From assembly GCA_021802375.1 (NCBI GenBank), contig JAKAAL010000089.1, positions 1-10,272 of the forward strand: a stretch of 10,272 nucleotides of DNA. Direction: 5' to 3'. This stretch comes from Bacillota bacterium (GTDB lineage: Bacteria; Bacillota_E; Sulfobacillia; Sulfobacillales; Sulfobacillaceae). Under the pieces are notes generated by a model. It had not been told where the DNA came from. It saw nothing but the letters and a program-made list of their open reading frames with translations, and searched no databases. Made by a program: the position numbers and the translations under genes. This document shows, piece by piece, positions 1 through 7,526 of this stretch; the first letter of the stretch is position 1; the number at the start of each line of letters is the position of its first letter.

Positions 1-327
1 GCAGCCCAGTATACACCGCTTCAAGCAATGGCGGCTGTGGGACTGGGGTCGGAACTTTTTGCCCCGGATGTAATGGGACGGATTGCTACAGACCTGGACC
101 GCCCGTCATATAACCATATGCATCGGCTTAATCTGACCTTTTGGACCGTTCATGCTGAAAGTGATGAACCACGTCACTACCAATTATGCCGGGGCATCCT
201 GGAACAATTTTCAGAGCCAGCGGACTTAAGTATGATGCGGGAAGTGGGACAAAATATCGCAGACTCAGAATGTGCGATGTATACTGGGCTGCATGAGGAA
301 ATGATGTTAATCGACGACGTGACTTAA
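1..327 (+). CDS. Haem-oxygenase-like iron-containing oxidase, C-terminal part
   Basis: The reading frame is open from the first base and ends at TAA 325-327, so only the last 108 codons are present and the true start lies left of the window. The segment is mostly helical in character. It carries HAESDEPRHY at visible residues 51-60, a D-x3-H pattern inside an H/E/D-rich helix. This resembles the last metal-binding helix of the haem-oxygenase-like oxidases (the TenA/PqqC fold, annotated as iron-containing redox enzyme family). Members bind a non-haem di-iron centre in the cytoplasm and carry out oxidative cleavage or oxygenation of small molecules; the substrate here cannot be told. The ATG at 28 is an internal methionine, not a start, because the frame upstream continues in the same protein style. 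The gene runs straight into a decayed tnpB, so its last few residues might have been altered by that insertion. Family assignment is fairly good; function is open. Confidence 0.6.
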   Translation, partial: AAQYTPLQAMAAVGLGSELFAPDVMGRIATDLDRPSYNHMHRLNLTFWTVHAESDEPRHYQLCRGILEQFSEPADLSMMREVGQNIADSECAMYTGLHEEMMLIDDVT

Positions 328-329
328 GG

Positions 330-1412
330 GGCGAGAAGGCTGTGGGGACGGCGCGCTTTGCGTACAATTGGGCATGGGATCAGTGGCAACAACAATATGC
401 CGCGTGGCCATCTAATCCGGCCTGGCCCAAGCCGTCAGACGCCGCCCTGCGGCGTCAACTCCATGCCATCAAAGCGGACCCGTGTCCTTGGATGCTCGAC
501 GTGACGAAAAACGCCGTGCAGAGGGCGATCATCCACTGGGGCCCAGCGGTTCAGAATTTCTTAGCCGGCATCGCCGAGCATCCCACGTTCAAGAAGAAGG
601 GCCGTCATGGTAGCTTTTTGCTCACGAACGACCAATTCACCTGTCAAAGGCCGCAAGGTGCACATCCCGAAGCTGAGGTGGGTGCGCCTGCACGAAGTGG
701 TGCGCTTTGTCGGAAACGGGTTGTCCGGCACCAACTCTCGGACCGCTGACCACTGGTTTCTCCGTATCCCCGTCGAAATCCTGGATCCGCCCATCGTTTC
801 CCGCACAACCCAGTGGTGGTCGGCGTGGATTTGGGGGTCTCGGCGCTCGCGACGCTGTCCACTGGAGAGAAAATCGTGGGACCCAAAGCCTATGGAGCTG
901 CCTTGAAAAAACTCCGCCGGTTATCGTAATAGTTCAGTCGGCAGATGGAAGCCACCAAAGTGTGCGCCGGGCTGAAGCCCGGCCAACCGATCCCGAAAGG
1001 GATGTCCACTCCCTGGCTTCGCAACAGGCAAAAAACGCCGCGGCGTATCGCCCGGCTACAGGCGCGGATTGCGAACATCCGGGCAAATGCCTGGCACCAC
1101 CTCACCACGATGCTCGGGGACCGCGTCGATGTCATCGCCATCGGGGATCTCAACGTGGTCGGGATGCTCAAAAACCATCCTCTTGCCCAGGCGATTGCGG
1201 ATAGGGGCTTTGGCGAATTGCGCCGTCAGTGGCAATACAAGGCGGCCCAGCCGGGAAAAACGGTCATCGTCGTCAACCGCTGGTATCCCAGCCGCAAAAC
1301 GTGTTCGTCGCGTGGATGCAAAATGCCGAAAATGCCGCTCGCTGTGCGGGAGTGGACGTGCTCAGAATGTCACACGCATCACGACCGCGACCTGAATGCG
1401 GCAATGAATTGA
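330..1412 (+). pseudogene. tnpB: Decayed IS200/IS605-family tnpB (OrfB)
   Basis: The remnant starts with GTARFAYNWAWDQW (codons from 342), which matches the end of the usual TnpB N-terminal motif, so about the first 20-25 residues are gone. An extra T near 642 shifts the frame to VKGRKVHIPKLRWVRL, and a second shift near 795-803 returns to the first frame at HNPVVVGVDLG, where the RuvC-I Asp (828-830) is kept. Two adjacent stops, TAA 927-929 and TAG 930-932, then break the frame. The remainder reads to TGA 1410-1412. The RuvC-II segment is VIAIGDLNV, with GGG at 1143-1145 where the family has Glu. The zinc finger reads CSSRGC, with CGT at 1311-1313 in place of the second Cys. HDRDLNAA (RuvC-III Asp) is intact. 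TnpB is an RNA-guided nuclease of IS605-type elements; this copy is certainly dead. No tnpA is present, and no clear element end is visible on either side. Confidence 0.93.
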
Positions 1413-1682
1413 CAACACGTGGGCGACCGATCCTTGCGATCCTAAGAAGCCGTGGCGCGATGCAACAGGAAGATGGCGACGGATTCGGTCAGCAATGATC
1501 AAAATTGGATAAGTCCATCAGAACGGGGTGAGGCATGGAGCAATCGCGAGGTTGCCGTATGCGTGTTAACGTTGTGTTGCGCTTCGTAGCGAGACCCACC
1601 GGAGTTATGTCAATAACGATGCCCAATGCTAAATCCGTTCAGTGGGGACGGGCCTCCTCGGAAATTCTCAAAAATGTTTCCG
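1413..1682. other. Gene-free stretch after tnpB remnant
   Basis: No convincing gene is seen on either strand. The first 90 bases or so may be the 3' flank of the tnpB element; TnpB guide-RNA scaffolds usually overlap the end of tnpB and reach the right end, but I cannot fold one here with confidence. At the right edge an imperfect stem, CGGAAA at 1659-1664 and TTTCCG at 1677-1682, lies directly after the stop of the minus-strand LysR gene. It could act as a weak terminator for that gene, but it is short and has no clear U-tract. Confidence 0.4.
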
Positions 1683-2612
1683 TTAGTGTCCCGCTGCTTT
1701 ATCACTAAACGCTTCTAAGAATTTTTGGGCAGCCAGACACAGATATCTTTCCTTGGAGTATGCAAATACCAGGGTGCGGGTGGGTGCTGATTGAATAGGT
1801 ACATACTTAGGACTCCCCTTATCTTGATGAGCCACCATTTTAGGTATCACTGTGATGCCTAACCCGTGTGCCACTAAGGATTGAGCGGTCTCAATACTGC
1901 TTGTCTCGTACGCGATGTGAGGTTGAAACCCCTGTTCGGCACAAATTTGCAACACCGTTTCACGAAAGCCGAAGCCTTCTTTTAAAAGGACAAATGGCAT
2001 ATTGGAAACCTGTACCAGATCAAAACTACTCTGAGAAAATTCCGAAGTTGATGAGATCCAATCGAGCACTGTTTTCGACATCCACTCCTGTTCTGTCTGG
2101 GGGAGAGCGAGGAGCAATGGCTCAGTCAACAGCGGAGCATAGGTTAACTGAGGATTTTTCAACGGCAGAGACAAGATCGAAAAATCCACCTCACCTTTCT
2201 TCGTGAAGTCTTCTAACTGCTCCGAGGATGTTTCAACCAGCCGGATGCGCACCTGAGGAAATCGTTTACTGAATACTTGGAGGAGTGGCGGTAGTACATG
2301 CCCTCCCGTAATCGCCGTCGTACCGATCGACAACTCTTGCCCGATGCCATGGGAGTGCTCTTTCATCTCTCTCTCCAAATCTTCGTCGAGTCGGATAATA
2401 CGTATGGCTTTTTCAACAAAATTTATCCCCTCAGGAGTAGGAGTAATGCCTGTATGGGTCCTAAAAAACAGACGAACACCCAAATGCCGTTCGAGTTTAG
2501 CAATCTGCTGACTGAGGGATGGTTGGGCGACGCGCAATAATTCCGCCGCTCGGCTGAAACTTTTTGTCTCATTGACAGCCACAACATATTTCAGTAGTCG
2601 AATGTCAATCAT
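1683..2612 (-). CDS. LysR-family transcriptional regulator
   Basis: A complete LysR-type regulator of 309 residues, the usual family length. The N-terminus holds the winged helix-turn-helix: LLKYVVAVNETKSFSRAAE, then LRVAQPSLSQQIAKLERHLG (about residues 6-45), including the typical A-QPSLSQQI recognition helix and LFFRT wing. A linker helix follows, and then a two-lobed periplasmic-binding-like effector domain starting near ELSIGTTAITG (about residue 93), ending with the helix of KERYLCLAAQKFLEAF. The frame could begin at TTG 2615, but the ATG at 2612 fits better: GGAGG at 2619-2623 would then be 6 bases away rather than 3. The gene is divergent from a methyltransferase, the classical layout in which a LysR protein controls its neighbour and itself. 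A 7-bp inverted repeat in the shared 5' region supports this. The effector is unknown; the CynR/CbbR/CitR style of the DNA-binding domain does not identify it. Confidence 0.93.
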   Translation of the reverse strand: MIDIRLLKYVVAVNETKSFSRAAELLRVAQPSLSQQIAKLERHLGVRLFFRTHTGITPTPEGINFVEKAIRIIRLDEDLEREMKEHSHGIGQELSIGTTAITGGHVLPPLLQVFSKRFPQVRIRLVETSSEQLEDFTKKGEVDFSILSLPLKNPQLTYAPLLTEPLLLALPQTEQEWMSKTVLDWISSTSEFSQSSFDLVQVSNMPFVLLKEGFGFRETVLQICAEQGFQPHIAYETSSIETAQSLVAHGLGITVIPKMVAHQDKGSPKYVPIQSAPTRTLVFAYSKERYLCLAAQKFLEAFSDKAAGH

Positions 2613-2618
2613 CAAACC

Positions 2619-2623
2619 CCTCC
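2619..2623 (-). promoter_or_regulatory. Shine-Dalgarno site of the LysR gene
   Basis: Read on the minus strand this is GGAGG followed by GGTTTG and ATG. The 6-base gap selects the ATG at 2612 over the in-frame TTG three bases earlier. Confidence 0.7.
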
Positions 2624-2634
2624 ACTATAGGTGC

Positions 2635-2655
2635 AATCTATCAAACATATAGATT
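2635..2655. promoter_or_regulatory. Candidate LysR operator (T-N11-A type dyad)
   Basis: AATCTAT at 2635-2641 and ATAGATT at 2649-2655 form a perfect 7-bp inverted repeat with a 7-base spacer. It contains T-N11-A spacings, the hallmark of LysR-type boxes, and lies between the divergent LysR gene and the methyltransferase. It is 23 bases from the LysR start and about 80 from the methyltransferase start, a normal place for a recognition site used both for autorepression and for activation of the neighbour. The surrounding DNA is AT-rich; TATACT at 2657-2662 could be a plus-strand -10 element, but no good -35 box is seen. Binding is inferred from position and symmetry only. Confidence 0.55.
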
Positions 2656-2734
2656 ATATACTGTAGACATATGATGTGCAAAGACGGTAGGCTTATGGCA
2701 TCAACTTACGAGTGTTGAGAAGGAGGATTTTTAA

Positions 2735-3494
2735 ATGGGAAATCAGTGGGATGCGGATCACTATGATAATAAGCTGAGGTATGTATCAGAAATGGGTAAA
2801 GGAGTGGTTTCATTGTTGGATCCGAAACCGGGAGAAGTCATCCTTGATCTCGGTTGTGGAACAGGGGATTTGAGTCACGAAATTGCTACGTCTGGGGCGG
2901 TCGTGGTCGGACTTGATCTTTCGCAGACCATGATTCAACAGGCGCGCCATAAGTATCCGCATTTGCACTTTGCGGTAGGCAATGGGGACAGTTTTCGCAT
3001 GGATACGCCCTTTGATGCCGTGTTTTCTAATGCTGCGTTGCACTGGATGAAACATCCTTCCAGCGTGGTCGCGTGCGTTTGGAACGCATTATCTCCAGGT
3101 GGGCGGTTTGTTGCGGAATTTGGCGGAAAAGGCAATGTGGAAACCGTTATTGGTGCTTTGGAACGTGCCCTGAAGGAACTAGGCCTCGCATCCCTGAATA
3201 GAAATCCGTGGTACTTTCCCAGTATTGGGGAATATACCCATAGACTAGAAAAACAGGGCTTTCAGACGACCTGTGCGATCCACTTTGACCGTCCCCACGT
3301 GCATGCCTGATGGGGATCAAGGGTTGGAACACTGGCTGAATGGATTTGCGGAAAGTTATCTGCAAGGATTAGATCAACCAACCCGTACCTGCGTGATGGG
3401 GCGTACGAAGGAATTAAGCCGTCCAAAACTATACAAAAATGGCCAGTGGTATATTGACTATAAACGTCTACGCATTGTAGCGGTCAAACCATAG
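2735..3494 (+). pseudogene. Class I SAM-dependent methyltransferase (trans-aconitate methyltransferase-like), frameshifted
   Basis: The ATG at 2735 follows a strong AAGGAGG (2720-2726) by 8 bases. The protein has a Rossmann-type methyltransferase core: motif I LDLGCGTG (residues 38-45), acidic residue after beta-2 in GLDLS (about D61), motif IV region FDAVFSNAALHWM (93-105) and PGGRFVAEFGG (121-131). SNAALHW followed by PGG is typical of Tam (trans-aconitate 2-methyltransferase) relatives; the real acceptor is unknown. As read, the frame ends at 3310 after 191 residues. A different frame then continues the protein to 3494 with PDGDQGLEHWLNGFAE and ends KRLRIVAVKP. Removing one C from the CCCC run at 3293-3296 joins both halves into one protein of about 252 residues, the usual length. 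This is either a recent inactivating insertion or a sequencing error. It is divergent from the LysR gene and probably regulated by it. Confidence 0.85.
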
Positions 3495-4010
3495 TCCTTG
3501 TTACGAAATGGCCAGTCATCCTATCCAAGCGCGATTCTACTGGTGCACCCGTCATCAGTAGATGTGCTCCACAAAGACCGATTAATGTTAGGTCTCACGG
3601 TATCTGGCCAAAAAAGTCTCGGATTGACTGTCTGGGGGATCCTGCCATGAACGGATGCGATGCCGCCACGACGGACGCGCTTGATGCCAGGGTTTTTGTC
3701 TGAGAGCGCCCAGGTTCCGAGCGCGATTGCGCGGCTGGGCGAACTCTGGACCTGAGCGCTTTCGGGCGATCCGCTCGCGTATTGAGCGTCCGTATAGAGC
3801 CTTTGGGAGCGGATACTCAATGGGAGAAAAACCGAGTCAATTCTGACCAAACACCGTGACACCCGACACGATTAATCCACGCGAAAGAGATCGGCGGTTA
3901 CCGATGAAACCCATGAGCTTTTCGAGAATTTCTGGAAACTCTGCGCCCGAAAGGGAAAAACCTTAATTACAGTTGAACAAGGAATTGATTCGGGATGTCG
4001 CATCCAAACC
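3495..4010. other. Gene-poor stretch with degraded coding-like pieces
   Basis: I find no gene I can name in these roughly 500 bases. A 113-codon minus-strand frame (3521-3862) has an odd, Arg/Ser-rich composition, no ribosome binding site that I can see and no family I recognise. Further right, plus-strand pieces read like protein but are short and broken: THELFENFWKLCARKGKT (about 3904-3957) in one frame, and NKELIRDVASKPYDKCHAVW (from about 3975) in another, ending at TAG 4087-4089. They may be the tail of a decayed gene or an old insertion. The stretch most likely separates the methyltransferase from the downstream operon and carries that operon's regulatory DNA at its right end. Confidence 0.4.
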
Positions 4011-4012
4011 CT

Positions 4013-4026
4013 ATGACAAATGTCAT
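4013..4026. promoter_or_regulatory. Perfect palindrome, candidate response-regulator operator
   Basis: ATGACA-AA-TGTCAT is a perfect dyad with 6-base arms, about 89 bases upstream of the GTG start of the ABC ATPase gene. The operon encodes a NarL/DesR-type response regulator, and such regulators bind short inverted repeats as dimers. A possible -10 element, TAGAAT, lies at 4073-4078, which would place the palindrome centre about 65 bases upstream of transcription start, suitable for activation. No convincing -35 hexamer sits at the usual distance, as expected for an activator-dependent promoter. The link to this regulator is inference. Confidence 0.5.
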
Positions 4027-4114
4027 GCGGTTTGGGTGGCAGATGTGACTACGTTGCGACGCGAGGGGCTTCTAGAATATTTACAGTAGCACTGGCGAAA
4101 AGAGGTAAGTAACA

Positions 4115-5023
4115 GTGGAATCGGTGACCTCACTGGAATGTCATGCTTTGACTTTACACTACGGCCGGGCCGCAGCTTTGGATCATGTGACCTTTGAATG
4201 TAACCAAGGTGAAGCCGTGGGTCTTTTAGGACCCAACGGCGCGGGAAAGACCACATTGATCAAGTTGTGTTTAGGATTGCTGTCCCCAAGTCATGGCACC
4301 GTCAAACTATTGGGAAAGGACCCTAAAGTCGCGGTGCGAACCGGAATCATGGGAGCGATGTTACAACATACCCATCTTCCGGGAGACGCTACGGTAGCCG
4401 AATTGTTGAAGTTTCAACGGGCACTTTATGAACGCCCCCTCTCATTGGATGTGGTTGTCGGCACGGCGGGAATTTCCGAGATTTTTAACAAACGCACCGA
4501 CAAGTTGTCCGGAGGCCAAATTCGGCGCGTGGAATTTGCTATGGCGATCGCAGGAAACCCCGCCATATTGTTTCTTGATGAACCGACAGAAGGTATGGAT
4601 TTGGCGACCCGACAGGAGTTCTGGCATCGTTTGGATGTACTCAAAAATTATGGCGCCACGGTTCTGTTTGCTAGTCATGATTTAACAGAAACGGATCGTT
4701 ATGCTGACCGTATTTTGTTGCTGGATCATGGGCACAAAGTCGCGTTTGACAGACCCGAACAATTGAAACGCAGTCTCGGGATGCCTCGGATCCGATTTCG
4801 CTTGCAAGTACCGTTGACCGTGGAGGATTTGTCGCAACAACTGCGGTGCCGAGTAATATCGGAGTCTGGAGGTTATGTGGCTTTGACTCCCCATCTAGAT
4901 GAAACACTGAGGGCGATCGTCGCGTTGCCTCAACAGGCCAATCATTTTGCTTTGGAAGATTCGGGGCTGGATGAAATTTTCAGTCATTTGACAACAGTGC
5001 GTGTTGGGGGTTCACAGCGATGA
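4115..5023 (+). CDS. ABC transporter ATP-binding protein (YvfR/DrrA-like)
   Basis: A complete 302-residue nucleotide-binding subunit. In order: Walker A GPNGAGKT (39-46), Q-loop glutamine in MLQHTHLPG (Q84), signature LSGGQIRR (131-138), Walker B ILFLDEPTEGMD (151-162, with catalytic Glu156) and the switch histidine in FASHDLTE (H188). The last 90 residues form the extra C-terminal domain seen in DrrA/CcmA-type exporters. It powers the adjacent ABC-2 permease by ATP hydrolysis on the cytoplasmic face. The GTG start at 4115 is preceded by AGAGGT (about 4101-4106). First gene of a four-gene operon (ATPase, permease, kinase, regulator) with the layout of Bacillus subtilis yvfR-yvfS-yvfT-yvfU. 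The cargo is not evident: drug, lipid or peptide export are all possible. Confidence 0.95.
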   Translation: MESVTSLECHALTLHYGRAAALDHVTFECNQGEAVGLLGPNGAGKTTLIKLCLGLLSPSHGTVKLLGKDPKVAVRTGIMGAMLQHTHLPGDATVAELLKFQRALYERPLSLDVVVGTAGISEIFNKRTDKLSGGQIRRVEFAMAIAGNPAILFLDEPTEGMDLATRQEFWHRLDVLKNYGATVLFASHDLTETDRYADRILLLDHGHKVAFDRPEQLKRSLGMPRIRFRLQVPLTVEDLSQQLRCRVISESGGYVALTPHLDETLRAIVALPQQANHFALEDSGLDEIFSHLTTVRVGGSQR

Positions 5024-5769
5024 AGAAATTGTGGGAAGCAATTAGTTTAGACATGCACCGTACGCTTCGAAATCGCCAATTTGTCTTTTTTACCCTATTA
5101 ATGCCAGTGGGCTTTTACATCATATATAGTCGGATGTATTCGTCCTCATCTCGATTTCAAGGTACGAGTTGGGGCGCGTATTATATGGTGTCCATGGCCT
5201 CATTTGGCGCCATTGGGGTCTTACTTAACACCACGGGAACCAGAGTGGCCCGAGAACGCATGACCGGCTGGCCGTTGTATCTGGCTGCTACTCCCTTGAC
5301 TGCCACCCGCTACGTGGTAGCCAAAATATTTGTGGCGCAAGTGACCGCGCTTGGAAGTATCGTGATAGTGTTTGTTACAGGGATATTGTTTAACCATGTG
5401 CAGATCGCATGGGGCGACTGGGGGGTGCTTGTGGCGGAAGTTTGGCTCGGAGCTATTCCATTTGCTGCCCTGGGATTAATGCTGGCGTATCTTATGGGAC
5501 AAAGCGCCATTAATTACGGCGTAACCGTCGTCTATCTGGCTGGTTCTTTTCTTGGGGGACTATGGACTCCCCTGAAATTTTTACCACCTTCGTTGCAACA
5601 TTTTGGTAAACTATTGCCAGCCTACCAAGAGGCAGCAATGGCCTGGGGAAGTTTGGCCCATGTGTCGTTTGACTGGGGACGTCCGCTGACATTGTTGGGG
5701 TATACCATAGTTTTTGGAGGAATTGCGCGATGGCTTTTTGTGCATCAGCAAAGGATAGGGAATGACTAA
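5020..5769 (+). CDS. ABC-2 type transporter permease (YvfS-like)
   Basis: A 249-residue integral membrane protein whose ATG overlaps the stop of the ATPase gene by four bases (ATGA), so the two are translationally coupled. Six hydrophobic segments can be read at about residues 21-40, 54-72, 99-124, 135-160, 165-186 and 223-241, matching the six-helix ABC-2 fold. A short amphipathic N-terminus (KLWEAISLDMHRTLRNRQ) precedes the first helix, and the family-typical loop RERMTGWPLYLAATPLT, which contacts the ATPase, sits at about 78-94. It forms the export path across the cytoplasmic membrane, probably as a homodimer with two ATPase subunits. The substrate is unknown. Confidence 0.93.
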   Translation: MKKLWEAISLDMHRTLRNRQFVFFTLLMPVGFYIIYSRMYSSSSRFQGTSWGAYYMVSMASFGAIGVLLNTTGTRVARERMTGWPLYLAATPLTATRYVVAKIFVAQVTALGSIVIVFVTGILFNHVQIAWGDWGVLVAEVWLGAIPFAALGLMLAYLMGQSAINYGVTVVYLAGSFLGGLWTPLKFLPPSLQHFGKLLPAYQEAAMAWGSLAHVSFDWGRPLTLLGYTIVFGGIARWLFVHQQRIGND

Positions 5770-6880
5770 GTTTTCCACCGACGACGCGGTCCATCGGTGG
5801 CGATCATCGCCGTGGTGGATAGCTTTGGGTTTTCTTGTTTATTTAGGCTATCCTTTAGCGGCCACTTTAAATTCCCATACGCGTACCATCAGTCTTAAAC
5901 TCTTAGGCTTAATAGGCATTTTGGTTTTCGTAACGATTTATGTATGGCACTATCGAACCGCTGGCATACAAACACGGTCAAAGATTTTGGTGACGGCAGG
6001 ACTTTTTGCCGTGCTAGGCACGGTGTTGACGGTGATGGTAAATGATGCTTATGGATGTTACTTTGTATACGGCGGCGTTGTTTTGGCAGCGCTTAAAGAT
6101 TTTAAGCAATTTGCGTTGCTAGGAATTGTTATCCTGTTGTGGGGCACCAGTGTCGCACTAACGTTAGGAGACTCCCTAGTTGCAGCCACCCTGACATTCA
6201 TTCCCTTCTTTTTGATTATGGTCATGATTTGGGGAACCTACCGGTATATCGAAATGAACAATGATCTGGTGAAATCACAAAACCAGGTGAAACAGTTGGC
6301 GAAAGGCCAAGAACGGTTGCGCATTGCCCAGGACCTGCATGATGTACTCGGTCAATCATTATCGGCCATTGTCCTACGATCAGAGCTGTTGGGTCGTGTG
6401 GCGCCCCCCTCGATCCAAGAAGAATTGCACCGCATCGAACTTTTGGCGCGCCAAGCTTTGGTTGAAGTACGGCAAGTAGTTCAAGGCCACCACGAGCCGA
6501 CGATGGTCAGCGAATTGCTTCAAGCAAGCCTAATTCTAGAACAGGCTGGGATTCTCCCGGTATTACCGAATCATCCAGCTGATTTGCCCGTCCTGATTGA
6601 CCAAACTTTGGCATTGGTACTTCGAGAAGCAGTGACCAACGTGGTCAGGCACAGTCATGCGACGCAGTGCGTTATTCGCTATGGGAAAGACGCCGATCAA
6701 GTAACCCTATCGATTGAAGACGATGGAATAGCAGAAGGCAATATGCATCCTGGACAGGGCATTGTTGGGATGCGGCAACGTGTAGAGTCCTTAGGGGGAC
6801 GGATCGAGTTTTTCACCTTCCCCACCGGTGGAGTTAAGCTGGCAATAATTGTTCCTTGTGAAACGGAAAGGGGGTTCTGA
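5762..6880 (+). CDS. Sensor histidine kinase, DesK/YvfT type
   Basis: 372 residues, starting at an ATG that overlaps the permease gene by eight bases with AAGGATAGGG just upstream. The N-terminal 160 residues hold about six hydrophobic segments with very short loops, so the sensor is membrane-embedded, as in DesK and other intramembrane-sensing kinases. After a short coiled-coil-like linker comes the HisKA_3 dimerisation helix with RIAQDLHDVLGQSLSA (188-203), whose phosphorylated residue is His193. The ATPase domain follows, with N-box REAVTNVVRHSH (288-299), EDDGIAEG (319-326) and G-box GQGIVGMRQRVESLGG (331-346). It should autophosphorylate and pass phosphate to the next gene product. DesK senses membrane thickness or fluidity; by analogy this kinase may sense envelope state or the transporter itself, but the signal is not shown by the sequence. 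Confidence 0.95.
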   Translation: MTKFSTDDAVHRWRSSPWWIALGFLVYLGYPLAATLNSHTRTISLKLLGLIGILVFVTIYVWHYRTAGIQTRSKILVTAGLFAVLGTVLTVMVNDAYGCYFVYGGVVLAALKDFKQFALLGIVILLWGTSVALTLGDSLVAATLTFIPFFLIMVMIWGTYRYIEMNNDLVKSQNQVKQLAKGQERLRIAQDLHDVLGQSLSAIVLRSELLGRVAPPSIQEELHRIELLARQALVEVRQVVQGHHEPTMVSELLQASLILEQAGILPVLPNHPADLPVLIDQTLALVLREAVTNVVRHSHATQCVIRYGKDADQVTLSIEDDGIAEGNMHPGQGIVGMRQRVESLGGRIEFFTFPTGGVKLAIIVPCETERGF

Positions 6881-6883
6881 TGC

Positions 6884-7489
6884 GTGATCCGGGTGGTGAT
6901 TGCCGAAGACCAGTTTTTAGTGCGGGATGCTTTAGCGCGTTTATTAGCCATGGAACCGGATTTTGCCGTCGCGGGGCAAGCCCGGGACGGACATGAGTTA
7001 TTGGCATTAGTGGAACAAACGCATCCTGATTTATGTCTGGTAGACATTGAAATGCCAGGGAAAGATGGGTTGGAGGCATGCGCGGAAATTCATCGACGGT
7101 ATCCCGACGTGGCATTGGCCATTCTCACCACATTCGGACGACCAGGCTATCTGAAAAGAGCCCTCGACTCTGGGGTGCGGGGGTACTTAGTGAAAGACCT
7201 TCCCGTAACCGAACTGATCCAGCAAATCCGGGTCATGATGCAGGGTCAACGGGTAATCGATCCACAACTGGCTGTGGATGCTCTCTATCGGGGCGACAAT
7301 CCGCTGTCTTCCCGGGAAGTGGAGCTATTGCAATGTGCTACAGACCATCAGACCATAAAAGAAATGGCCCGCGCTCTTTTTCTCAGCGAAGGAACCGTGC
7401 GCAACTATCTATCCGTAATTTATCAAAAACTCGCAGTTTCAACACGCAGCGAGGCTATCGCCAAAGCTTGTGAGATGGGTTGGCTATAG
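6884..7489 (+). CDS. Response regulator, NarL/DesR (YvfU) type
   Basis: 201 residues: a receiver domain with acidic pair E8-D9, phospho-acceptor Asp54 in CLVDIEMPGKDG, Thr82/Thr83 and Lys104 (GYLVKDLP), then a LuxR-type helix-turn-helix from about residue 139 (NPLSSREVELLQ...IKEMARALFLSEGTVRNYLS). The GTG at 6884 is the start: it is preceded by AAAGGGGG at 6867-6874 and gives MIRVVIAEDQ, the standard receiver N-terminus. The ATG at 6880-6882 that overlaps the kinase stop is in another frame. The regulator is the expected partner of the kinase just upstream and probably controls the operon through the ATGACA-AA-TGTCAT dyad at 4013-4026. Confidence 0.95.
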   Translation: MIRVVIAEDQFLVRDALARLLAMEPDFAVAGQARDGHELLALVEQTHPDLCLVDIEMPGKDGLEACAEIHRRYPDVALAILTTFGRPGYLKRALDSGVRGYLVKDLPVTELIQQIRVMMQGQRVIDPQLAVDALYRGDNPLSSREVELLQCATDHQTIKEMARALFLSEGTVRNYLSVIYQKLAVSTRSEAIAKACEMGWL

Positions 7490-7526
7490 ACCATGGCCAT
7501 CAACGCAAAAAGGGCCTGGTTATGGC
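7483..7526. terminator. Bulged hairpin between convergent genes, candidate bidirectional terminator
   Basis: GCTATA-g-ACCA-t-GGCC (7483-7498) can pair with GGCC-TGGT-TATGGC (7513-7526), giving 14 pairs (one G-U), two single-base bulges and a 14-base A-rich loop. It spans the stop of the response regulator and the last codons of the convergent HNH gene, the expected place for a shared terminator. Neither strand has a real U-tract after the stem, so factor-independent termination is not assured. Confidence 0.4.

Noticed and set aside
342..351. Ten-base match GTGGGGACGG at 342-351 and about 1642-1651, considered as target duplication around the tnpB remnant
   Set aside because: The first copy is part of the tnpB coding sequence itself (VGTAR), and the length is far beyond what IS605 elements leave, which make no target duplication; chance is the better reading.
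3521..3862. 113-codon minus-strand open frame between the methyltransferase and the ABC operon
   Set aside because: Odd composition, no visible ribosome binding site, no recognisable motif; more likely chance or decayed DNA than a gene.
6880..6882. ATG overlapping the kinase stop as start of the response regulator
   Set aside because: It is in a different frame from the receiver domain; GTG 6884 gives the correct N-terminus and has its own Shine-Dalgarno site.
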